Positions 23,015 through 33,993 of a DNA stretch of 64,000 bases are shown piece by piece. Numbering within the stretch: position 1 is the first letter of the stretch; each line of letters opens with the position of its first letter. The position numbers and the translations under genes were made by a program. A model generated the notes under the pieces. That model searched no databases and was not told the DNA's origin. It worked only from the letters and a program-made list of their open reading frames with translations. Source of the DNA: Amphiura filiformis (lineage: Eukaryota > Echinodermata > Ophiuroidea > Amphilepidida > Amphiuridae); contig NC_092642.1 of NCBI RefSeq assembly GCF_039555335.1, positions 12,436,743 to 12,500,742 of the forward strand, in the 5' to 3' direction.

Positions 23015-25013
23015 GTAAGTACTTTAACAGGTTCCATATTGTCCGGTTCTGCCATATCAAGGGCGTGATACTGGGCGATACAAAATTTAATGCTCACATT
23101 GAATAAATGTGGAAATTAAGATTAGTCTTTTCTAGTACATGCGGTGTCCCCGGCGCGGCGTCGGACTCACGGATCTCTCGCCATACGCAAATGAACAAAT
23201 ACAATGGAGGAGTTCCGTATGCTATGCAAATTAGATAGAGCTCTTTTAAAATTGTACCATATTCAAGGAGAGCTGGCAAGTAGTGATGTAACAGGGTTAA
23301 TTACCATAGCGATGGGTTCACAGTATTTTTTAATGTATTGCCTGCACTATACGCAGGCAGGCTGCACCCAGAAGGTTGGTAATAAACATGGAGAGGAAAT
23401 AAATTACGTAACACGTTGTTCCTTTGTGCCAAATTGATTTGCCGACAGGCTATTCATAAAAGTGGTACCATTGTTTCGAACATAAGGGGTCCGCCATTGA
23501 ATTGAAAACTGACCCGACAGCATTTAATGCTTAACCTGGCAGGTACTGTCAATAAGTGATGAATAGACAGCAAAGAATAAAATGATAGGATGGAGAGTGA
23601 GAGGGAACGAAAGATAGAATGAGAAAGAAAGAAAGAAAAAGAACAGAAAAAGAAAAAGAAAAGAACCCGGATCAATGATTATAAAAACTAAATCACAGCA
23701 GAAGGCAGCCATTTGATGAAGCCAAAGCCTTTATGGTAAGGAAGGGCACGACATGGCCTGCAGAATTCCCTGTGTAAATCGAATGCAACTTTTAGTGACT
23801 ATCACTCATTTTGTGGACCGCTCTCTTCCGAAGGGCATTAAAACGACACCACTTTACGGATATTTTTGTACTTGCTGTCAATCAAGAATAATGTACACAT
23901 TACGTGTAGGCTAAAATTTAGTAGGTGGGGCATCTGCAAATGGTCGTACCTCCCCTCTCTGTCCATAACTTTGGTCAGTGGAGTCAGGGGATTTCAAGTG
24001 GGTGATTATTGATTGGCAAGTGACATATTTGGGCATAAGTGCAGCCCACCATTCAATGTGGAGGATGGACTAGACTTTATTGATTTTGCTGGAGTAATTT
24101 CCTGTTAACCAGGTTTAAGTACCACAAAGGTCGAATCAAGTTTGCTATGTAGCGTAACTGCACTATGATGATTTGAGTCTGTTATGTATTCTTTTTTTAA
24201 AATCTTTCTTGCCCGGGGTTATGGGGCAAGAACTTGTCTGAATGTACAAGAAAATAGTGCCCCACCCTGCCGGGACAATAGCAGGGGCTGTAACAGTTTC
24301 CAAAATTACGTCCCGCCTACGTCCCCGCTGGTCCCGGATCCGGGGGCAGGGATTGCAACTGACAGTCGTATTAATATAAACGCGGGGGAAGTATATAGAT
24401 GGCAAATAAAGATATCGATATCAAGGCTTTCAGACTCTATCCGAGAGCGTTACTTCAGTTTGGCAATGCAGATTGCCAGCAATGCTGGTTTCATACTTTC
24501 CTGCCGCTTGCATACCGCGTTGATGACGAGTTTGCGTCGCTGCGCAGTCGCACCAGAAACGCTAGCGGTGACCAGCGGCAAGCCGATAATTTATATCGAT
24601 CCTCCACCGCTTTGTCCGAAGCAGCAGATCGCTAGGAGTTGAATTCAAGTCAACTCGGGAGCGGTGTCGATCTGAACTATGAGAAAATGTTACGGCGATT
24701 TTTTTTGGCCAATGAACACAGAGCGGTGCTGAGTGGTAACATTGCGCTTTCAGAGTTGTGCCACTGCCGCTCAGCGGCGTGCTGCTCCGCTTGCAGAAAA
24801 GTGAATGAAAAGTGCAAGCGGCATGGTGAAGCGGCCGAAAGTATGAAACAATTTTTCCGTGTAATAATAAGTCTATAGATGTAAAAATGAAAGACCCAGT
24901 TTCGAACACTATTTTCTATGGATGGAGCAACCTAAACGGGAACACAGCCTTGCGTTAAAGTTGACCAAAGAATTGATAATGCAATGTTGTTAATGTTCTT
25001 TTTTTTCTTTTAG
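23015..25013 (+). other. Intron (2.0 kb)
   Basis: Bounded by GTAAGT and TTCTTTTAG. It contains an A/G-rich microsatellite (about 23600-23670) and the GC-rich inverted repeat at 24487-24849. Other frames here look like shadows. Confidence 0.6.
24487..24849. mobile_element. GC-rich imperfect inverted-repeat element
   Basis: GTTTCATACTTTC...TGCCGCTTG (24488-24510) is mirrored by CAAGCGGCA...GAAAGTATGAAAC (24815-24849), and inner blocks (GCTGCGCAG, GCTCAGCGGC) pair imperfectly. No target duplication was clear. Probably an old MITE. Confidence 0.45.
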
Positions 25014-25244
25014 CTTTATATTCAACTGATGTAACGGCTAATTCTTCATCCAGTACCGATTACCAATCAGTAAATACGGTTCTCGAATTTGTTGAATACG
25101 ACAACACGATCGTATCAACAATTAAAAGCACAAACAACAACATCATAGATGGAGACCGAAGTTTTCTACTGACTCTATCAAATGCCACTGTAGGATTCAT
25201 TCAAGAACCCAGCATTAAATGTGTAATAATCGTAGATGATGAAG
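25014..25244 (+). CDS. Calx-beta cysteine-rich protein, internal exon c
   Basis: 231-base exon between TTCTTTTAG and G|GTAAGT, phase 1 at both ends. Joined to the exon before, it completes a Calx-beta domain: TLYSTDVTANSSSSTDYQSV, TVLEFVEYD, NNNIIDGDRSFLLTLSNAT, then IQEPSIKCVIIVDDEG. The DGDRSF (usually DGDE-F) and I-x-DDE motifs are the family's Ca-binding loop and closing strand. Calx-beta domains occur in Na/Ca exchangers, integrin beta-4, FREM/FRAS and adhesion GPCR V1; many deuterostome relatives are secreted repeat proteins. Confidence 0.88.
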
Positions 25245-25350
25245 GTAAGTATTCATGAATTGCTGGAATTTCAAATGTCTCGAAAGCTGTGTAAGGGCCA
25301 GTATCCATACCCATGACTTTTTGTCCATCTAGAAAAGTCTAGTCGTACCA

Positions 25351-25510
25351 CCCCCCCCCCCCCACTACGGGCCGCCGGGGGACACTCGCATATGAAAGTG
25401 ATGTATCTGTATGGGCCTCTACCGAAGTATGACTATCATGTTAGCTTGTTTTTGTTTCTTTCAAAAACAGGGGTTCATTTTTGTTTCTTTCAAAAACAGG
25501 GGTTCATTCA
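25351..25510. repeat. Poly-C run and 30-bp tandem duplication
   Basis: A C-rich run (about 25351-25364) is followed at 25449-25507 by two copies of a 30-bp unit containing TTTCTTTCAAAAACAGGGG. Confidence 0.7.
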
Positions 25511-25573
25511 ATGTGGACTGATAACGATTGGGGTAATTGGGTGGTATATTTAACTTTTAAGCGGGTCAGTTGC

Positions 25574-25606
25574 CTGATGAAGCCTGGTGGTTTCAGACGC
25601 AACGTA
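25574..25606 (+). other. Hammerhead-like or Penelope-end-like motif
   Basis: CTGATGA is followed by AGCCTGGTGGTTTCAGACGC and AACGTAGC, resembling the CTGATGA-stem-GAAAC end signature of Penelope-like elements with the GAAA box altered. No reverse transcriptase lies nearby. Confidence 0.25.
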
Positions 25607-25893
25607 GCAATTCAAAACTCTGTGATTCTAACGACTGGATGACTGAGAATATTCACTACTTCCATACATAATTTGAGAATCATATCAACCATACTTTAAC
25701 CTCCTCCCTAAAGCCCTTCAGCAGTTATAGCACTGCAGTGTCAAACATCAAAAACTATTATACTAATATTTTGAATCAAATCAAATTCTTCATTATGTTA
25801 TTCATATTTGTATTAAAAACACATTTTGACATTGACTTTATATAAATCATGTTTTTGTTTGGATTCTCATCAGTTTCATTTCTTTTTCTGTAG

Positions 25894-25949
25894 GTCGGTG
25901 TGGTAGTTGTGGTAGACGACCCTGTTTACCAAACCAACCGGAACGGTAG
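25894..25949 (+). CDS. Calx-beta cysteine-rich protein, terminal exon
   Basis: Acceptor TTTTTCTGTAG fits phase 1 from the previous exon. The exon adds RCGSCGRRPCLPNQPER and a TAG stop (25947-25949), so the protein ends in a short Cys-rich, basic tail right after the Calx-beta domain, with no membrane segment. This suggests a secreted or matrix protein, if an upstream signal peptide exists. An AATAAA at 26269-26274 is a possible poly(A) signal but lies in a MITE. Confidence 0.75.
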
Positions 25950-26267
25950 TAAAATTTGATTATGGCAGCCCGAAAACGATTATTTCTGAATTTTTGACTG
26001 ATGCCTTGTAATTGTATGCCTCCTCATGTTGCTTTATGGTTTAAAAAACATGCCAAATGCCTTCCAAAAAAATCGGGTTTTTTTTGCATTTTTAAACGGA
26101 TTGCCAAAAACATTAAAATGACGAGTATTGATAAAGTCGTTTTGTGTTTACATGGCATAGTGGGAAAAACAGCAATTTGCACAAAAGGTCCCAAATCAAC
26201 GCAGTTGCTATAAAATGCGTAATCGCAGTGGTTCAGACTTTGGGGCTCAGTTTTGGATATGGCATCA

Positions 26268-27045
26268 TAATAAAGTCTGCACAAAAAGTAACGCAGCTGT
26301 TATAAATACGCCTATAACTTCAGAACTAACAATTGTTTTTCATAATATCTCAACCACTCCTCCCTACGTCATACATAAATTCTCCCAGCCACATTTCCCT
26401 AATATGAATCCCCCCAATATAAAATTAAACAAAGGAAGTAAATAATGTGCAATAAATTAGCATTAAAATGTTTTCTTATTTTAACAGCATTCTAGAAACT
26501 CTTGCAGTTTGGCGAAAAGAGGAGTGTATCTCAACATAAGAAGGTCGATTTATTTACTCGCATTTTTATACCCCATTTGTTCAATGTCGTTCAACATTAA
26601 AGCGCTCCACAGACTTCGAGTATTAGACGTACAATATTGTATGTAACATATCTACGTTATTTAATCTATTGCCATTCTATTTCCAGTAATGTTTAAGTTC
26701 TAACGAATGTTTGATGACGAAAAATCGATAATATGTTACATATAATATCTAGCAGAAATATATTATTGATTTTACGTCATCAAACATTCGTTAGAACTTA
26801 AAAATAAAAAGTCTGCATACTGCTTTACACCACAGTATTGATTTTAAAGAAAAAATCCCGAATTTAAAAGTTTCAGTTTATAGCAATCAATGGTAATCAC
26901 GCAAGCATTGTGGCACGTAAACTCGCCATTATCTTCGCGCTGCCTTCAAATCAATACAGCGGCAAGTTTTAAATTCAGGTATTTTTCTTTAAAAACACTG
27001 CTGATGTTGTTAATATTGAACGAAATTGAACGACTGGGGTATCAA
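26268..27045. mobile_element. Second copy of the 3682-5435 palindromic MITE
   Basis: Starts AATAAAGTCTGCACAAAAAGTA and GCAGCTGTTATAAATACGCC, and shows ATTTACTCGCATTTTTATACC on the left and TTAATATTGAACGAAATTG on the right. The right end is truncated. At 26311-26320 it preserves the uninterrupted TA site that is filled by a transposon in the other copy. Confidence 0.75.
26692..26799. repeat. 108-bp hairpin, 26-bp arms
   Basis: TAAGTTCTAACGAATGTTTG (26692 on) is mirrored exactly by CAAACATTCGTTAGAACTTA ending at 26799; AT-rich loop. It is nested inside the MITE copy. Confidence 0.85.
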
Positions 27046-28640
27046 AATGTCCCCCTTTACCCCTTTAAGCGTACTTTAGTAACATAATTGTATGTGAACA
27101 AATTTTAATCTTCCCCCAGAGTAGGCCAGTGCACATAAACGTTGGAAAAAAACACTATTGCATCCGGCTGGTTTTTTTTCTTCAGAGAACTAAAGTATAA
27201 TAATTTTCATAATTGTATGTCCCTGAATTATTTACCTTAGATTATGTTGCTATTGTTAGCAATGTTTATCGCTAAGTTATCCTACATTTTTTTTATCATG
27301 GTTTGCAAATGCATACTTAATGTTCAATTAAATTTATACATGTTAGATACAAAGTTTCAATTATTTATATTTGACAATGTTATCATGTTTTGTAAGATGC
27401 TACGAAGGAAACGCCTTTTCACATCAGTGGACCGAACAGGTTTTTAGCTAAAGAATTCGAACTTTGAATACATAGATTTGAATACTTTATATTTTATTCA
27501 ATTTCGCTCAACTTTTATTCCACAATGTTGCTGTGGTTTTAAGTAGGTCACTGGGTGCGAATATTAAATAAAATGTAATTAAATATATTACATTGAGACA
27601 TTAACATGACATAAATGTTGCACCTGTAAAAATTGAGTGAAACACGTTAGCTCGTAGGATGTGAAAATGTGTTTATTTCATTACATATAATAAAGAACAT
27701 TACAGTATTCAATAAGCATGATGAGGGGTCAATTAAGACCTTGTTGATACATGGACCTTTTAATCGCAGTGGACATTTTCCACTTTGGTTGTTAGAACAG
27801 CAGAAATAATGTTAAAAAGGTTAAACAGCAGAACTAATGTGTACACGAACAAGGAAAGCGCATTACAAATATATTTTTAAATATTATTAAAATAACCAAT
27901 TAACAAAAATGTCCGAGTTGATATTCATATGTTGTGATAGATAAAAAGAAATAAAGATTTAACTTCAACACTGCACTATTTTTTTGCTCACCTGGAACGT
28001 TTTCACTAGCTCGACTGGCATCTTCAGCAGATGGTGATGGTAAAATGTCGTTAACATGTTTCCATGTAATTGTTCGTGGTTCATTAATGTTCAACAGCAT
28101 TAATAATGTTCAAAAGCAGAAACAATGCAAACACAAGGAAAGTACATAACAAATATATTTAATATTAAACTAACTAACCAAATATAATTTACGCGTTCAA
28201 ACATCTTGTTCAAATAATGTTCAAAAGCGGAAACAATACACAAACAAAGAAAGTGGTTTCAGATGTCAAGTTCATTTTACCATCGAAAAATAAATAAACA
28301 ACAATTACGTAGAACGGTCACAAGGGCAAGCTCGGAATACCAAACTGACAAAACTGACAAGGAATAAAAGATATATAATTTATGCAAAATTTGCATGTCA
28401 GATATAATATTAGTTGTTAAACAGAATAAATAATTAAAAAAAAATGTGTAGGTACGGTGTTCCAAAATTTAGATCAATAATTGGTTCCCGATGTAAGAAT
28501 GATTCTTTTTATGTAACTAGTGTACCTGTAGCTGTAAGAGCACCTGTTGCCGTGATAGTGCTCCCGTGATATGGAGAATTAGCAAAGTTTAAAATGTAGC
28601 TCCTGGATGACCGTTGGCCTTGATTTTAAGTTTTACGTGT
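27046..28640. other. No gene; degenerate repeats with a Penelope-end-like motif
   Basis: Three loosely similar blocks (AATAATGTT, AGCAGAAA, CACAAGGAAAG) lie at about 27805, 28105 and 28205. Between them, on the minus strand at 28046-28006, TGCTGAAGATGCCAGTCGAG is followed by CTAGTGAAAACGTTCCAGG, homologous to the motif in the 55707-56290 array. Confidence 0.45.
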
Positions 28641-29200
28641 TCCCCTCATATCAAGGATTCCACCCACCAAGTTTGAGCCCGATCGGACAAAGTTTGAAAT
28701 TTGAAGCCTCCGTGTTGACCTTTGACCTCGGTTGACCTCAATTGTATTTTGCGCATATATTCCCCTCGTATCAAGGATTCCACCCACCAAGTCTGAGCCC
28801 GATCGGACAAAGTTTGAAATTTGACCCCCCCCCCGTATTGACCTTAGACCTCAATTTTATTTCGGGCATATATTCCCCACGTATAAAGGATTCCACCCAC
28901 CAAGTTTGAGCCCGATCGGACAAAGTTTGAAATTTGACCCCTCCGTAATGACCTTTGACCTTGGTTGACCTCAATTTTATTTCGGGCATATATTCCCCTC
29001 GTATCAAGGATTCCACCCACCAAATTTGAGCCCGATCGGACAAAGTTTGAAATTTGACCCCTCCGTAATGACCTTTGACCTTTGTTGACCTCAATTTTAT
29101 TTCAGGCATATATTCGCCTCGTATCAAGGATTCCACCCACCAAGTTTGGGCCCGATCGGACAAAGTTTGAAATTTTGACCTTTGACATTGACCTCCGATG
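28641..29200. repeat. Tandem array, about 120-bp units, five copies
   Basis: Units begin with TCCCCTCGTATCAAGGATTCC at 28641, 28761, 28874, 28994 and 29114 and carry GAGCCCGATCGGACAAAG. Because 120 is 40 codons, one minus frame stays open through the array and looks like a repeated peptide; this is a period artefact. Several units contain TGACCTTTGACCT (28716, 28949, 29069), a direct repeat of the nuclear-receptor half-site AGGTCA with one-base spacing. Confidence 0.9.
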
Positions 29201-29265
29201 ACCTTTAAAACTACCCCATAAACGTGGAATGCCCGATACCTATCTATATCCGAAATATTGGAACG

Positions 29266-29292
29266 ATGCGTCGAAGCGCGGCGAAACGCATA
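29266..29292 (+). other. Stem-loop with GAAACGCAT, Penelope-end-like
   Basis: ATGCGT and ACGCAT pair around CGAAGCGCGGCGAA. Similar in layout to the other GAAAC stem-loops in the window; function not shown. Confidence 0.25.
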
Positions 29293-29299
29293 GCAGCCA

Positions 29300-30540
29300 G
29301 AAAAATCACTAACGGAGCCTGTAATAGATTGAGAACTTCTTGTAGTTGAGAGCAGTTTAAGTGATGAAAACTGGGATCAGCAATTTTCTCTATTTATTGT
29401 AGTCACATCCCTGCCTGTTTAAGCAGGTCCACTGGCGATTGTAGGGCCTATATGCTTTATAGCATGTATAGAGCAGAGGTAGGTGGACAACACTTACAGA
29501 TATCAGAATAAAAATAAATCGAGAAGCAAAAAAACAAACAAAACAAAACAAAACAAAAAACAACTATCCTAGTGCCCTAACGCCTCGAACCGAGGCTATT
29601 AAAGCCAGTAGCCGAAGGTGGGGGTTGCGGGGTTCGAATGCCATAAAATCATTGTAACAAAAAAAAATCTTGAATGAGGTGTGTTTTAACAATTATACTT
29701 TTGTTGATTTCAAGTCTTTGACCATGCAATAAATAGTAAGATTATTATTACCTGTAATCAATCTACACTTTGAATGTTGGAAAAAATACATTTTTTGCGC
29801 AATCGTATGTATATAAATTATATATTTTTTTACTTTAATAAAAGAATTGGCAAAATAATTATCATAGTTTGAAAATAGGTTAACATAAGTTCCAAGCATC
29901 CCTTACATATGAGTTATCTGATCTGTTAATATTTCTTTACTTTTAATCAAACTCCATGCAGTAGGCTAAGTAATATCTTTTAAGCATAATTTTAAGCATA
30001 ATAGATACAAGTTGTTTTGATACAGAGTTGCCATATACTAATTCACATTTATCATGTTTATTGTGACAGTTTCAGAGGGAAAGTTTATACTCTTAGAACA
30101 TGTAGAATAAGAAGCTATTTTGATCTTTATGCCAATAATTCGTTTCACTTTATTTCTTCGAGGTTTTGTGTGGCATATCTCTCAGATTTGGTCAAAAGAC
30201 AACATCACTACCGCTAAAGATTGTGATAACATAACACATTACAATAACGATTTATACGATGTAGGCACTTAGCAAGCAAAATATACAACAATCTTGCAGA
30301 TACAACTAATACAAATATCAGAGTCGGAAAAATATGATGAGAACAAATAACAGATCTCGAATAAATTACGTGAAATAAAAACAGATGAATCATGAACATA
30401 TCATGAAGTAATTTATGTTATGATATGAAATGGGAAACATTCATAATTTTAGCTTCTATTGGGTACATAATACGCAATTTGTATGCATATAAGGTGTTTC
30501 ATTAAGCTCAGTCTTTTATTTGAATACGTTATATACACTG
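29300..30540. other. Intergenic, no gene seen
   Basis: A CAAAA-rich microsatellite lies at 29527-29563. A tRNA-like B-box (GGTTCGAATGCC, 29631 on) occurs without a convincing A box or acceptor stem. Confidence 0.45.
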
Positions 30541-30800
30541 TAAATTTGCCAGAACACATGGAACGCGTTCATTAATGTAACGGTTTTTTAACACATGACA
30601 CGTGTTCAACTTATTTAGAGAACACTAGTGTTAATGTAGAGGACACAGGTGTTATTACCCCAGAACACTAGTGTAACATGTTCTAATCCTTTAAACTCTG
30701 GTGTTCAAAGTTACTATCTATGAACACCTCGGACACATGAAAGAAATGTAACAGTTTTTTAACACATGACACGTGTTCAAACATTGATTTTCAGAATGCT
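30541..30800. repeat. Direct repeat with short ACAC/GTGT palindromes
   Basis: The block TTTTTTAACACATGACACGT occurs at about 30583 and 30754 (spacing 171), each holding the E-box CACGTG. Around them are several short palindromes such as AACACTAGTGTT and GAACACTAGTGT. Confidence 0.6.
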
Positions 30801-30934
30801 GGTGTTCAACCTTTATTTATACATTTTCAAAATCTCATTACTCGACAATAAACAAATGCATGGTAGTATAAACAAGATAATGGCGGTGTTCCGAAGAATT
30901 CCGATGAAACCAGAGAGTTTTTAGCTAAGGCAAG

Positions 30935-31015
30935 TCCAAGGCTCGAACCCTCGCCGATCTTATCTCCCGGCTGACAGCGCAACGCATTTTAATGCGATTA
31001 AAATTGCTCGGCCAT
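30935..31015 (-). repeat. Weak tRNA-like sequence
   Basis: The minus strand carries a B box GGGTTCGAGCC and an A-box-like GGCCGAGCAAT at a possible spacing; stems are poor. Probably a tRNA-derived repeat remnant. Confidence 0.25.
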
Positions 31016-31019
31016 AGTC

Positions 31020-33120
31020 ACCCTCTGGTGTCTCTCCTATGCTTGTTCATCGCTGTCAACAGATATACGGGCTCCGAGTCGCTCCCAAAGTTGCCCTGAA
31101 TTTCATTTCCTTTGGGCCCCCATGCAGAATGGTCGACAGAGTGGTATTTGCCCTAAAATTTGGGCATACGAAGCAAGCCTGAAAATGTTTCAAGAATGGC
31201 ACCCCTTCAAAAACTTGGATCCGCCCCTGTTTATAGGCATAGGTTTACTGAATTAGACCTTCGTGAAATTAAATGTTTATCTTTTCCCTTTCTGTTTCTC
31301 TCCTTTCCAAATTTCTCCTCTTTGTTCTCTTTTCTTCCCCCACTTTTTTGGGGGAGGGACGCCCTGATTCCGTGCCTGCTTGTTTAATGACATGTTTAAG
31401 GTAGCAGTTCTCAAACTATTTCTGTATACATCGGGCCCTATGAAATGAGGCTTTCGTGAAAAGGGATGCTGAAGTGTTGAGTGTGGTCAAAAGTGCGAAC
31501 ATTTTGAAATTTTCCCCTGAAAGTGACTGCAAGAAAGAAAAGCTCTAGCATCTCTTATCTACTCTACATTTTAAGCACGGATTTTTAATTGTCACTGCAC
31601 TGATTTTTAATCTCACTGCTCGAACGTGCCAGGAGGCACGTTAAAATAGCCCCTGCAACCAGGCGGCGGATGACATGATCGAGCCGGCAACTCGTGAAAC
31701 CGCCCGGCCGTATGGCATTTTCCATATAGGCCTACTCGGTTAGTTTTGTGGGGTTCATTATCGAACCCCAACGGTTTTAGCTTGTATTTATATTATTTAT
31801 CAACATAGGCCTATTTGTTTGTGATATTTCAAGCGTTTTAAAATTTCAAAATAATCCCATTCAATTACACGGTTGACGATGAAAATTTACTGAATTTAGG
31901 GACTGCACGTCATACACCACCTGCCTGCAACTAGCCCAGAAATGCCGTACTGCGCATGTCAGCAACCAATCACAGTAAATGACGTAGGGGTTTTTAATAT
32001 TATTATTATTCAAATTTTATTTTCCACCCTTTTTCCACATCAGTCAATTTGCACATACAATAATACATGTATACATGTAAATACAATGACGTTTGGTAAC
32101 CGTTACAGAGTGGTATTATCAAAAACAGACAAAAGATTAATGAAAACATTAAAAAATCGTACTTAAAATAAGCCACTTTTCTCTAAGCCGCTTTTCTATT
32201 TAAAAAAAAATGACAAAAAACACCACTAAAACCCCCATTTTTATATGCATCTCATGTTTTAGTTTGCTTTTGGAGTTATGTGGAAAGTATCGAGGGACGC
32301 TTCACATAGCTCTTTAGTAGTCCAACTAGAAAATTTGACATAAATCAAAATTTAATCAGGCTTTAAGTATAGACATTATCTGTCTATAAAACATGAAAAC
32401 TGTCATATTTTCATGTATAATATGCTTTATAAGCCACTTTTGGCTGTGTTATTTCATTAGATAAAAGCCTGTTTTATGATCCATTTCGCCTGTCTCTAGA
32501 AATCGTGACAACCTTGAAACACGATCAGGAATCGCTAAATCGCGCGAATTTATTGCGAAAAAAAGAGATGGAGAGAGAAAGAATAAAAAACTGAAACATT
32601 TTTGTTTTCGAATGAGTAACCATATTTCTCATAACATGTCATAGTTGTCTTTTCAAATGGGCTTTATCAGCTTATAACATTTGATTGCTCTAATAACATA
32701 CATTTCACACCATGAATGTCAAAATTAATGTGTTTTTGAATAAAAAGAAATCTATTTAGAAACTTTTTTTATACATTGTTGGAAACATCAAAGAGAATGG
32801 GACAAAAGATAAATAAATGTAGCTGCTCATTTTAGTATTTGTGCCTTAGTAACATATATTTTAAGTGGGTCATTACTTTCATTTTTAGAAAGATTTGTAG
32901 AGATGATTTTTATTATTGGTTTATATGTAACTTGTCAAATCCAAGTGCACTATTTGTGCCTTTGTAAAAATACGTGTTATGTGTGTCATTCGCCGAGTGC
33001 ACCATCTGTTGAAAGATATGTAGAGATAATTTATGTTATTGGTTAAATATTATAATATGTAACTTTTGAAATCTATGTATGAAAATGATAGAATATAACT
33101 CGAGCCAACGTTACATTAAC
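31020..33120. other. Intergenic, no gene seen
   Basis: AT-rich sequence with a C/T-rich patch near 31280-31360. Two loosely similar blocks at 32810-32920 and 32930-33020 (TTTGTGCCTTAGTAA / TTTGTGCCTTTGTAA, AGATATGTAGAGAT) suggest an old tandem duplication. Confidence 0.4.
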
Positions 33121-33130
33121 CCTTTTATAT

Positions 33131-33300
33131 TGGGCTATTCCAGTGGAAATCCATACACTTACACCCCCTCATCCACACGGGGGGGGTGAATTTCAAATGG
33201 AGTCAGTCATTCTGGTAACCGATTTTGAAATTCACACTCCCTGTGTGGAAAATTAAGCACATGTTTTCCATAGGGGGTGTATGGATTACACCAGGAATAT
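33131..33300. mobile_element. 170-bp MITE, GGCTATTCCAGTGGAAATCC end
   Basis: The left end with TCCATACACTTACACCCCC and CACGGGGGGGGTGAATTTCA is mirrored on the right (TGAAATTCACACTCCC, GGGGGTGTATGGATTACACC, GGAATATCACA). The mirror is imperfect but continuous. Confidence 0.7.
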
Positions 33301-33337
33301 CACAAAACTGTAGAGTGCCCTTCTTATTTGGGTTTAA

Positions 33338-33989
33338 GGGATCTGGAATGAGCGTTTCGACAGTATTTTTTGTGGGACATGAGAGTACATCAGACATATC
33401 GAATTGCATTCTGAATACGCAGAATGTCTTTCTGATATCAAATAATTTTCATTTTTGAAATTCACGATATAATACAAATTTTATGACAAATTATTAAAAT
33501 TTGATATTTTACACATTTTTGATATATAACAGTTCTCGAAATAAATTTTATAAATCTAATGATATATTCTTAAAGTGTATGTAGCTGGGAGAAAAAAGCC
33601 GACGATCAATTGAAAATTTTGACCTTTCATATTGAAGATATGGATTTTTTTCCCAAAAAGACCTAATTTTGTTTGGTGTTTTGGGAAAAAAATCTATATC
33701 TTCAATACGAAAGGTCAAAATTTTCAATTGATCGTCGGCTTTTCATCCCACCTACATACACTTCAAGTATAAATCATCAGATTATAAAGTTTACTTCGAG
33801 TACTGTTAAATATGAAAAATATCAATTTTTAATCATTTGCCATAAAATGTGTATTACATTGCGAATTTCAAAAAATCAAAATTATTTGATATCATCAGGA
33901 CATTCTTCGTATTCAGAATGCAATTCGATATGTCTGATGTGCTCTAATGTTCCACAATAAATACTGTCCAAACGTTCATACCCCATCCC
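33338..33989. mobile_element. Complete 652-bp TTAA-flanked palindromic element
   Basis: TTAA at 33334-33337 and 33990-33993. Left arm to about 33668 and right arm from about 33672 are near-perfect mirrors: GAGCGTTTCGACAGTAT / ATACTGTCCAAACGTTC, TCTGATATCAAATAATTTT, CGACGATCAATTGAAAATTT, CCCAAAA at the centre. It is the reference copy for 2630-3125, 17409-17745 and 39405-39488. No coding capacity. Confidence 0.9.
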
Positions 33990-33993
33990 TTAA

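Noticed and set aside
24184-24642. 152-codon plus frame in the Calx-beta intron
   Set aside because: It overlaps a GC-rich inverted repeat, has competing frames on the other strand, and shows no motif.
28771-29163. 130-codon minus frame encoding three near-identical 40-residue repeats
   Set aside because: The DNA unit is about 120 bp, so any frame repeats every 40 codons; units with a 113-bp spacing break the pattern and there is no start or splice support.
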